DNA from: Pilatotrama ljubarskyi
Taxonomy: Eukaryota; Basidiomycota; Agaricomycetes; Polyporales; Polyporaceae
Assembly: GCA_022385805.1 (NCBI GenBank)
Contig: MU277745.1
Coordinates: 69,010-133,009 of the forward strand
Length of the DNA stretch: 64,000 bases
Direction: 5' to 3'
The first letter of the stretch is position 1. The number at the start of each line of letters is the position of its first letter. The translations under genes were made by a program, and so were the position numbers. The notes beneath the pieces were generated by a model. The model did not search any database. It saw only the letters and a program-made list of their open reading frames with translations, and had not been told where the DNA came from. Positions 50,527 to 59,730 of this stretch are shown piece by piece.

Positions 50527-53176
50527 CTAGTGATGTCGGAGCTCGCGGGCGAGACGCAAGGTCAGCACGAATGCGACCGCGGCTGAGAGGCCTCCCAAGC
50601 TGCACATGCCAAACATCAGCGGGACTGCAATGATATACACAAGCAGTACTCACCGGTATATGACCGCGTATGAGTTCGGCCCTCCGCCAGTCGCGAGTGC
50701 TTCAGCGCGCACGATCAGCTCCGCCTCAGCGGGCTCAGTCGCGTTCACTGCGAGAGGTGGAAGCTCAGCTGCGCCCGGGGTAGCCTTGGTCGGGTCGAGG
50801 AAGAAGAATACGAGCGACGCGATACCGGTCATAATGAACTGCGGGATGACGATGAAGATGTTGTGAATGCCCTGGTGAGGTCCGATGCTCATCAGCGGGG
50901 TACAGGCATGACAAGTGAAGTAGGACGTACGATAATGATGCCTGCTTTGGCGGCAAGTCCGGGTCGCCGCTTCCCGCCGTCATCGTCATCGTGCAGCGTC
51001 GTGTCGTCGTCGGCTGCGAGCGAGTGCACGTCAAGGTGACTAGTTCGTGCGGCGAGGTTGTTCAGCAGCACGCCCTCCGTCTCACGATCGTGTACTGCTT
51101 GCCTCGACGTCGGCCGGCGCGTAGGCTCGTCGTCGGGATCGTCCATAGACGCGTTGGACGAGAATGACTGCACGTCTTCTTCAAGGCTGCGAGAGCGGAC
51201 GGGGTGTTCGTCTTCGTCTTCGTCTTCCCCGACGAGGAATTGGCGTTCGTGCTCGTCGCCGCTGAGGGCTATGTCGCCTGATGGTCGGCGTGTGCGGGTG
51301 TCGTGGAGGATGATGGAGCCCGCGTCTTCGTTCCCTGGGCCGTCCTCCGTCAGGATGGCTTCGGCGAGCTTCAGGATATCTTGCAGTCAGCACGTATCCA
51401 CAAGACGGAAGACCGAACTAGGGCACGAACAAGGGAGAAGGGAGCCCACTGCGTGATAGACCAAGAGAAGCCTGTGAGCGTCGTGAACAGTGTCGCTCCC
51501 CATACGCTCGAGTAGAAGCTGCGCCTATTTAGCCATGCCCCCGCGAGAATTTTCGGAGCACTTACAACGTCGCGAACATGCAGACAGCAAACAGGAGATG
51601 GCCCGTCGCCCAGAGCGTGGCTAGGCCTACCTTGATGCGCTCGTACATCCTCACCCATGTGCTCTTGTGCGCCTGGACGAGTTTGCGCTCGAGTAGTCGG
51701 CGGCTACGCGCAGACTCGGCGACGAAGAAGGGGAGGAGGATGTTGGATGTCAAGCTGAGGAGGGACGAATAGAAGAGAGCACGGGTGCCTAATCGTGTGG
51801 CTTCTGCATCTAGGGCGGGGTCGTCTGCGGGTAAGGGAGAGGACCGCTTGTGGAGGTCGCCGATAAAGGCGGTGGTGTAGAAGAGAACGGGGAACCAGCC
51901 GATCCAAGAGCTGGACACGATCAGCGGTGTGTAGGAGCTCAACAAGCCTGCACGCTTACAAGAATTGGATCATGCACTGCAGGCATCGCGTTAGGTAGTG
52001 CATATATGGAGGTGGAAACGCTTACTATTTGGCGGATGACGGAGGGCAGCGTTCGTGCATTGTCCCAGATGTCTCGTAGCTCCTTAGTGAAGCTCTTCTT
52101 TGGACCCCTGGGCAGGATGAGAAACTGACATGCTGGTATTGCTAGGGTGCGACACCCACTTGGTCGCGACGACTACTCTCTCCTTAGTACAGAACGCGGT
52201 GATGCCGTGGGTCATCAGGAGCAAAAATGAGCCGACGACGGCGAGAACCTCCAGCTCGGTGTCTCCGAAGAAGGGGAATACCGCGGTCATATCGACATTA
52301 CCTCTGACGGGGCCATGTCAGGCACTGTACAAAGGCAGGACGGAAATATGAGGACTGACATGAAGTAGCCAGCGACGCTGCCGACGCCCAGCATGCGCGC
52401 GGCCCAGGCATTGGCGTCTGCCTGGTCCGATGAGGGAAGAGTGTCTACGATCAGGGCACGGTCAACCGCTTGGACTGCGAGCGATTCGATGAGCTCAGCG
52501 GCGGAGAGGGAGATAGTCGAGCGAGCGCACCGGCGTTGATTGAAAAGTCGATGGTGAAGAGGGCGACTATAGCTAGCCAGATTGTAAGTAGGTCGTTCTG
52601 GTGGAGGCAGGAATGTGGGCGCATTAGGACTGCTCCTGGGGTAGGCGGGCGTGGGTACATACGGCTATTGAGGGTCTCGGGAGGAAGAGGGATGCGAAGG
52701 GTCTTGTGAAGCCAAGGAGGAGCATGGCGGCTGTACACAGGATGCAGCCAAAGACCATGTAAGGTCGCCGACGGCCGAAGCGGGATTTGGAGTTGTCGGC
52801 GAGGACGCCTTCGTGGGACTGAGTGTCGGGAGAGCATGTAGGCCACGGGGACACGCACCGATGAGGGGTTGTACTACAAGGCCAGAGACGGGTCCTGCAA
52901 GGAATACAATGGCAACTGCGGCCTTGGAAAGACCGAGAGAGAGGAGATACGGCGTGCCTGCGTGGGCGTGAAGTGAGTACGTGCAGAACGGAATCGAGTA
53001 AAGCACTCACCGTAGGACATCTCTACGGACCAGAACACCTGCACACCGAGCAGGCCAATCGTGATCGCTGGCAACTGCGCCCACCGCGGGCCCAGGATCT
53101 TTGCGACTCCTGCGAGCTGAGCACGGTCGTGCTCACCGCCCTCCTCCGCGAGGGGAATGGATGAGAAGCCGGTCAT
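50527..53176 (-). CDS. GPH/SLC45-like sugar transporter (MFS)
   Basis: Thirteen exons: 53176-53011, 52957-52859, 52808-52663, 52597-52531, 52474-52360, 52303-52160, 52107-52026, 51976-51960, 51910-51566, 51524-51427, 51379-50931, 50871-50654, 50599-50527; 672 aa. Exon 8 is a 17-nt micro-exon and intron 9 only 41 nt. Helix pairs are obvious: GLLGVQVFWSVEMSYGTPYL, VAIVFLAGPVSGLVVQPLIG, the loop SKSRFGRRRPYMVFG typical of sucrose/SLC45 carriers, LAIVALFTIDFSIN, VQAVDRALIVDTLP, FFSWIGWFPVLFYTTAFIGD and FSWSITQWAPFSL. A long acidic cytosolic loop (about 130 aa) precedes IHNIFIVIPQFIMTGIASLV. Proton-coupled sucrose, maltose or alpha-glucoside uptake at the plasma membrane is the family expectation (compare fission yeast Sut1). 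Substrate unproven. Confidence 0.9.
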
Positions 53177-53526
53177 GGTCGCATGTATGCCGGTGTCCTA
53201 TACAAGTCCAGAGCCGCCAAAGATGTTTATTCAGGCACGTAGGACGTCGGCGGCGGGCGAGAGCACGGGACGGTCGGTGACGGCGAGCATGTGGCGGAGA
53301 CTGGAGAGCGTCGGGAGGCGCGTTGTCGCTGCGCGTCTCGATGACGGCACACGCTCCCCGGGGTCTTGGACCCCGGACACTCCGGGGTAACGCTCACGTG
53401 GCCGGGATGTCGGACCTCCATGGGGCGCGTGATTCTGCAGACAGCGAATGGTGACGTCCGGATTCAGCGAAAGCAGCTTCACCTCCTCTCCTCTCTCCTC
53501 CTCGTCGCCGTCCCCGACTGCTCGCC
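53177..53526. promoter_or_regulatory. Divergent promoter, transporter/ETF-QO
   Basis: 350 bp separate the start codons of the sugar transporter (minus) and ETF-QO (plus). A near-palindromic ACACGCTCCCCGGGGTCTTGG and a CCCCGGACACTCCGGGG inverted repeat occupy 53345-53390; the latter resembles binding sites of Zn2Cys6 regulators (CGG...CCG). Confidence 0.4.
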
Positions 53527-55589
53527 ATGCTCGTACGCTGTCGGGCACGTCCACCACATCTCACTTTCGCCCGCCCGCTACACTCCACAGCGGCCTGGAG
53601 GCGGGAGCTCTTCGACCCTAGCAATGTCGAAAGGCCAAGCGACGAGGTCGATGTCTGCATCGTCGGCGCAGGTCCGGCTGGCCTCAGTGCCGCCATCAGG
53701 CTCAAGCAGCTGGAGCAAGAAAAGGGTCGCGAAATACGGGTGGTCGTCCTCGAGAAGGGCGCCGAAGTCGGTCAGTCATTCTCTCCCCACGCAAGTCTCG
53801 TTCATTTACAGCTCTCCAGGCTCGCACATCCTCTCAGGAGCTGTCCTCGAGCCCCGCGCTCTCAACGAACTCCTTCCCGACTGGAGGAACCGCGATGACC
53901 ACCCTCTTACCCAGCCCACCACGTCCACGCAGATGCGCCTACTAACCAAGAACCGCTCCTTCCGCATCCCTCAGCCCCCGCAAATGGCCAAGATGGGCAC
54001 CTATGTCATCTCCCTCTCCCGCGTCACCGCATGGCTCGGCGCCATAGCAGAGGAGATGGGCGTCGAGGTCTACCCCGGATTTGCCGGTGCCGGTCTCGTC
54101 TACTCCTCGGACGGCCGTTCCGTCCTCGGCGTCCGCACAAACGAAGTCGGCCTCGACCGTCAGGGCCGTATGAAGGAGTCTTTCGAACCCGGGATGGAGT
54201 TTCGCGCACGCGTCACTCTACTCGCAGAGGGTGCGCACGGTTCGCTCTCCAAGGAGGCCATCCGCCGCTTCAAGCTTCGCGAGGGTCGCGACCCTCAGAC
54301 GTACGGCCTCGGTCTCAAGGAGGTATGGCGCGTAGACCCCAAGAAGCACGAACCGGGCAAGGTCGTCCACACCATGGGCTGGCCTCTCGACCTCCACACC
54401 TACGGCGGCGGCTGGGCATATCACATGGCCGACGGGCTCGTCACCCTCGGCCTCGTCATCGGCCTTGACTATACCAACCCATACCTCAGCCCGTATCGCG
54501 AGTTCCAGGTACGCCTCGTCTCAATCACTTTCCTGCTTACCACTGACAACATCGTAGCGCATGAAACACCATCCCTACTTCCGGGATCTCCTCTCCGGCG
54601 ACGCGACCCGGATAGCCTACGGCGCGCGCGTCCTCAACGAGGGCGGCCTCCAGTCTGTCCCTAAGCTCAACTTCCCGGGCGGTGCTCTCATCGGCTGCTC
54701 GGCTGGTTTCGTCAACGTCCCCAAGATCAAGGGCACCCACAACGCAATGAAGAGCGGCATGCTCGCCGCCGAAGCCGCCTTCGACGTCGTCGCCACACAG
54801 ACGTCCGAGTCGCCCTCTGAAGACGAGGTCGCCGATATGAGTGCGTACGAGACCTCCCTCCGCAACAGCTGGGTGTACGAGGATCTCTACGAGGTCCGCA
54901 ACGTGCGCCCTTCGTTCAACACCCCGCTCGGCGTCATCGGCGGCGTCGCATACTCTGGCATCGACACCCTTCTTCTTCGCGGCCGCACCCCCTGGACGTT
55001 CCGCAACAAACTCGGCATGAGCGACGCTGCGCATACCAAGCGCGCGAGCGAGTGCAAGCCGATTGAGTATCCGCCGTTCGAGCCGCCGCTCTCCACCGAC
55101 CTCCTCACGAGCGTCACCCTCACCGGCACGAATCACGCCGAAGACCAACCTGTGCACCTCCGCGTGCGTCGGTATCTCACCGAGGGCGAGGATGCCGGTG
55201 CGGAGGGCGAGGAGGCGGAGAAGGGGCTCGCGACGGAGCGCTGGGTGGAGGACGCGGACGTCCGCCGGGAGCACGTACGCGTGAACGTGAGCGAGTACGC
55301 TGGGCTGCTCGGACGTGGGTGTCCGGCGCAGGTGTACGAGTACGTGGACGCGGAGGATGCAGAGACGGCGACGCAGGTCGAAAACGTGGGCTGGGGCGGG
55401 AAGAAGCTCGTCATCAACTCGCAGAACTGCATACACTGCAAGTTCTGCGACGTCAAGGTGCCGACGCAAGATATTACGTGGACCGTTCCCGAAGGCGGCG
55501 GAGGCCCGAAGTATAGTAAGTGCTATTATGCATCGTCTGCCACGTTGAGCAATGATACTGACGTCCTGGTCTCTTCAGCGATCACATAG
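53527..55589 (+). CDS. CIR2: Electron transfer flavoprotein-ubiquinone oxidoreductase
   Basis: Four exons, 53527-53770, 53820-54508, 54558-55515 and 55579-55589; 633 aa. The N-terminus [20 protein letters not shown] is a mitochondrial presequence. FAD-binding [20 protein letters not shown] is followed by [20 protein letters not shown]. The core continues [58 protein letters not shown] and [17 protein letters not shown]. The C-terminal [20 protein letters not shown] supplies the Cys residues of the 4Fe-4S cluster, then [13 protein letters not shown]. The last exon is 11 nt and the protein ends KYTIT. The enzyme passes electrons from ETF (fatty-acid and amino-acid oxidation) to ubiquinone at the inner membrane. 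Yeast homologue Cir2, human ETFDH. Confidence 0.95.
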
Positions 55590-55955
55590 CAGCGTTATGT
55601 CAAGCTGGAGGTTGTCCTGGAAAGTGTATGTAGCACCACACAACCTTATATGAACATAAGACTGCTAAGCGTTCGCAAGTGAGTAGGGCCGTACATTTTG
55701 GCGGACCAACCAGATTTTATGGAGTAGCACCGTGAATGGTTGACGGGACGTCAGGCATAGCTGAACGACATCTTGGTGGTTGCTTATTTAGCACCCATCT
55801 CGCATGGAATCCTTGCGAAACACGTTGGAAGCGGACATTTTCGTCTGGTTATGCTCGGTTCTCGCTCACAGTATGCAGGTTGAGAAGGTGGTGAAGAGGT
55901 GCTTGAAGAGAAGATTGCGCTGATGAACTCTGAACCTGGAAGGCAGGAGCACGAC
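55590..55955. other. Flank between ETF-QO and the retroelement
   Basis: 366 bp of lower G+C holding the ETF-QO 3' UTR. Nothing else recognised. Confidence 0.4.
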
Positions 55956-56458
55956 TGTAAGCCGCACAAAGAGAGTTCTTCAGTCTGTGAGCAAAAGACT
56001 ATATTGCATAGAGTAAGTACCTGTAAGCCGCACAAAGAGAGTCTTCAAGTACTTGGTAAGTGAACCATATATGTAAGCATAGATGTATAGTACTTACTCT
56101 TCAGTCTGTGAGCGAAAGACTGGAGAGCAGGGGCAGAGAATGTCCTCCTTATATACAAGTTTAGAGGACGCATGAGTAGGCGAAGAAAGGAGGGCATGTG
56201 ACCTAGCATACGATGAGTAAGACGATGGTGCGAGGATGGTGTAAGTATCGCACCATCAACTAGAACTATCTAGACGAGTCTATAGGGATCCGGAACAGTG
56301 TAGAACGCACTGGAGAAGTCCAGAAGTGTCCGGATGGGAAGTATCGTACAAACAAAGAAATCTATATACAGTAAGTAGGAACGTCCATGCTGTGAAGCAC
56401 AGCCACTGTGTGACCTCCGGACCGCGTATGGCCAGTACGCAATTCTGGAAGTTCAACA
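55956..56458 (-). repeat. Copia LTR (3' LTR relative to the element)
   Basis: On the minus strand the pol frame is followed by a purine run (AAATGAGTGGGAG, 56459-56471) and then TGTTGAAC, the usual polypurine-tract/LTR junction. Read on plus, the unit starts TGTAAGCCGC and ends GTTCAACA, so it has TG...CA ends. The start could be 55956 or 56022, because a 22-bp segment (CTGTAAGCCGCACAAAGAGA plus GT) is repeated 66 bp apart. A minus-strand TATATAAGG at 56147-56155 is a good LTR promoter. A second repeated motif, CTTCAGTCTGTGAGC, lies at about 55978 and 56099. No second LTR is present in the window. Confidence 0.65.
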
Positions 56459-56469
56459 CTCCCACTCAT

Positions 56470-57440
56470 TTAAGCTGTCGGATCCACCAAACCAATGCCT
56501 TTCCTGAAGCGATCCACAATAGCAAGCGGAATGTTCTTGGTTAGAGCATCGGCAAGTTGATTCTCAGAAGCCACAAAAAATATCTTGACGCTACCTCGCT
56601 CGATCTCCTCACGAATGTAGTGGTAGCGGATATCTATGTGCTTCGTACGGCGATCGACAACGGGGTTGACAGACAAGAATATAGACCCTTGATTGTCCAA
56701 GCACATAGGCGTAGGACGGGTCATGTCATCTCCGAGTTCTTCGCCAAACGTCCGCAGCCATGCCAACTGACGACAAGTATCTGAGGCAGCCTTGTACTCC
56801 GCTTCAGTCGAGGAAAGCGAAATGGTTGGCTGACGCCTCGATGCCCATGATATAGCACCACCTGCCATCAAAAAGACGAAGCCAGCGGTCGAATGCCGGT
56901 TGTCGCGGTTCTCACCCCAGTCAGAGTCCGAATAGGACACCAGACCGTCGTTGGACGCCCCTCAGTATCGCAAGCGAAGATGCTTAGTCCCTTGTAGATA
57001 GCGTAGGACATACTTCGCATAATGCCAATGCAGATCCGACGGATTGGCATTATACTTAGACAACCGCGTGACGGCAAAGTCAATGTCAGGACGCGTCCCA
57101 AGAGTTGCATAGAGAAGACTGCCGATCAAACTCTGGTAGCGCTGACGAAAGGAATCGGAAGCGGGCTGGTCCGTTGCTTTGAACTCAGCACCAGCAGGAA
57201 GGGGATTGCAGTCAGCCATGTCGAAGCGTTCGAGGACAGACTGGATGTACTCTTCCTGGTCAATGTCGATTGTACGAGTAGTCCGATCACGTGTGATACG
57301 AAGACCAAGGAAGCGCTTTACAGCACCCAAGTTAGTCATTTTGTACTGCTTCTTCAAGGCATCCTTAGTATCCTTGATATGGCACCAGTTACCGCCGAGG
57401 AGTAGTAGATCGTCGACATAGAGTACGACAATCGTAACGG
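56470..57440 (-). mobile_element. Truncated Ty1/copia retrotransposon (RT end and RNase H)
   Basis: Minus strand, reading from 57440 down. The fragment starts inside reverse transcriptase just before the catalytic LYVDDLLLLGG motif (YVDD at 57409-57420) and continues MKKQYKMTNLGAVKRFLGLR and RYQSLIGSLLYATLGTRPDI, then ALHWHYAKYVLRYLQGTKHL-like residues. One in-frame TGA near 56959 interrupts it. RNase H follows: YSDSDWGENRDNRHSTAGFV, SLSSTEAEYKAASDTCRQLA, KHIDIRYHYIREEI and NQLADALTKNIP. Gag, protease, integrase and most of RT are missing, so it is a dead 5'-truncated copy. The low divergence of the remaining frame suggests recent loss. Confidence 0.92.
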
Positions 57441-57447
57441 AATCCCC

Positions 57448-57527
57448 TTAGGGTTATGAGACCTTCGCTCAGCTGCCCAGGCCTCGTTTAAACCCTAGCC
57501 TTAACCCTAGCATTGCATTCTAGGGTT
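57448..57527. repeat. Degenerate interstitial telomere-like motifs
   Basis: TTAGGGTTA at 57448-57456, AAACCCTA at 57490-57497, TTAACCCTAG at 57501-57510 and TAGGGTT at 57521-57527, in both orientations within 80 bp. TTAGGG is the usual fungal telomere unit. The block begins exactly where the copia reading frame stops. Confidence 0.5.
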
Positions 57528-57604
57528 CCCAATCGGTGCCAGGTGACCGCAAGCGGAACCCCAACCCTGGGCGATCTGCCGGCGCTAACTGGGGCTGTGT
57601 GGCG

Positions 57605-57704
57605 GTGTGCGTAGTCGACGCACACATCACGTCGACGCCGGGTAAGGCACCAGAGCGTTGCCGCATGAGGTGCGCCGCAGCAGAGTGTGCGTAGGTGACG
57701 CACA
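57605..57704. repeat. Two related hairpins 80 bp apart
   Basis: GTGTGCG-tagtcga-CGCACAC at 57605-57625 and GTGTGCGTAGGTGACGCACA at 57685-57704. Both can fold into a short stem with the same outer sequence. The function is unknown; they may be part of a mobile element end. Confidence 0.5.
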
Positions 57705-58212
57705 TGAGGAGGAGGAGCGCGCTGACCGTCAGCATGCGAGAAAGATGCATAAATGATGCACCCCTGTGGCGCGCAACAAGCTCTGCGCACCATTTGAGGC
57801 CGAAGTTGTCACTACGGACGCGTGCGCGCACGATGCACATCACCATGTGGCCACATATCCAGATTGCAGCTATGGGTGACTAAAAAGGAGAACGGTGAGA
57901 ATGGGGCGGAGGTGATCTTTGGGATGCGAGAATGCCAGATGAATTCCACAGTATTTCAATTTATTAGCGCCCATCATCCCGACATTGATGGACAAAGCCG
58001 AGCTAGGATGATGAAAATAAAGGGGGTGAATGTCTTAGAGCCATAGGGTTAGACTCAGGTTAGAGTGACCAAAATCCTCACAAAGTCGACAAGGTAAAGA
58101 CACAATTCTATAGCTTTAATCCATAGGTACCCATGGCAACCTCATTTATGTACCCTGAGTGAAAACTGACGGAGATATTTGAGTGAGAAGTTTGGGCACC
58201 TAAATGCACGAA

Positions 58213-58815
58213 CTATCTATATAATCCGAGGGATGAACGTTCATCCCTGGAGGTAAATCGGAGGTAAGGCTGTATCTCCGTCGTTTCCTGGACAACTCCC
58301 TTACCTCCAAGCATTCTATCTATATAATCCGAGGGATGAACGTTCATCCCTAGAAGGTAGGTCGGAAGGTAGGCGGAAGGTAGGCCGCAGCTCCGTCGTT
58401 TCCTGGACAACTTCCTACCTTCCAAGGGTCTATGGAAAGCCACGGTTCATGGCTACAAGATGGCGGTACTTTTGTCCAATTTCGTCCACATCTCACGGAG
58501 TTATGGGAGAAATCGCCGTGGAAGGTAGGTCCCCTATCTATATAATCTGAGGGATGAACGTTCATCCCTGGAGGTAAATCGGAGGTAAGGCTGTATCTCC
58601 GTCGTTTCCTGGACAACTCCCTTACCTCCAAGCATTCTATCTATATAATCCGAGGGATGAACGTTCATCCCTAGAAGGTAGGTCGGAAGGTAGGCGGAAG
58701 GTAGGCCGCAGCTCCGTCGTTTCCTGGACAACTTCCTACCTTCCAAGGGTCTATGGAAAGCCACGGTTCATGGCTACAAGATGGCGGTACTTTTGTCCAA
58801 TTTCGTCCACATCTC
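58213..58815 (+). repeat. Structured repeat array A1-B1-A2-B2
   Basis: A 285-bp pair of units (58213-58497) is repeated 321 bp downstream (58534-58815) with almost no change. Each pair has an A unit and a B unit. All four units start CTATCTATATAATC(C/T)GA, then a perfect 18-bp palindrome around TGAACGTTCA (58230-58247, 58333-58350, 58551-58568, 58654-58671). Next comes an inverted repeat enclosing the conserved core CTCCGTCGTTTCCTGGACAA. The arms are GGAGGTAAGG/CCTTACCTCC in A (58260-58269 with 58299-58308) and GGAAGGTAGG/CCTACCTTCC in B (58375-58384 with 58414-58423). B units carry an extra 3' segment of about 70 bp. I do not recognise the family. Confidence 0.85.
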
Positions 58816-58832
58816 TAACTGTATAAGGCTGG

Positions 58833-58848
58833 AATAATGATCATTATT
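58833..58848. repeat. 16-bp perfect palindrome
   Basis: AATAATGATCATTATT, 18 bp after the end of the repeat array. It could be a hairpin, a terminator-like structure or chance in A+T-rich DNA. Confidence 0.5.
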
Positions 58849-59730
58849 CTTGATAATAGCAAAGTCATCAATTTGTTTGCCCCATAACTTTTGAACCAAG
58901 CCATAGAATCAGATAATCAAGTTGATTTTGGATAGCAGAGATACAGAGCTATGAGGATCAGATTGTTTCATAGCCATATCAAATGTTTTGGGGAAGTTAT
59001 GGCCATTTCAATGCCGGATCAGCAGATTATCAAGTCTGATTCTTCCAGTAATTGACCTGTAGTATTTGATCCGCTGGAGATTGGCTTGAGATATCACATA
59101 CACATGTACATATAGAGCACTGCTACATATATCAAGTGGTTTTGTGGTGTTTGCATAATTTTCTGGACCGGAAGAAGGCAAACAATTCTGACATGCTGTA
59201 GGGGCTCATTTGACTGTGTCAAAAACACGTTCTGATAATAAGCTCATTGATGCACATCTATCTGAGGCTTAGAATGAGAAGTTGAGGATCTCAATATGCA
59301 CAAAATGAGCCTGCTTGTGGGAATTTTGAGTAAGTGGTTATGCAATGATATCGACATCATTATTTTAAAGTGCATTAGTACCAGTACCATGCCAGGCATT
59401 AAACTGCATAGAACAATTGATGGCTGTCATGTCAAATACTTATGGTGTCTTAAACGGGCCAGCAATATGCTCAGATCTTAGCAATGTCATACACAAATTA
59501 TACAGAGTCAGAAGTCATCATTGAATATTGTACATCATACATCATTGTCAATTATCGTACATCACCAATTGTCATCAACTATCATACATTTATCGTACAT
59601 CATATATCACCATGCAGACGCTACACATCACAGTCGAATGTCCAGTATCATCCAGTATCATACATCACAACCATATAGAATCATTACACAAATAGTCCAT
59701 ACCAAGCATATGTCCCAAAGACGCTACAGC
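58849..59730. other. A+T-rich 3' flank of the large gene
   Basis: No gene. It probably contains the 3' UTR of the minus-strand gene. Its right part holds the degenerate short repeat listed separately. Confidence 0.45.
59515..59680. repeat. Degenerate CATCATACATC-type short repeats
   Basis: Motifs such as TACATCATACATCA, TATCGTACATCA and AGTATCATACATCA recur about ten times in 165 bp, just past the stop codon of the large gene. Spacing is irregular, so it is not a clean microsatellite. Confidence 0.55.

Larger units (their letters stand above)
57441..58212. other. Break region between copia remnant and structured repeats
   Basis: No gene. It holds telomere-like motifs at the left edge, paired hairpins at 57605-57704 and a lone ATAGGGTTAG at 58043-58052. 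The 3' half is A+T-rich. Confidence 0.5.

Noticed and set aside
58260..58310. Idea that the repeat core is a hammerhead ribozyme
   Set aside because: Neither strand has the CUGAUGA and GAAA core elements in the right order.
58213..58815. Idea that the repeats are a CRISPR array
   Set aside because: Eukaryotic sequence, only four units of two types, near-identical 'spacers', no cas genes.
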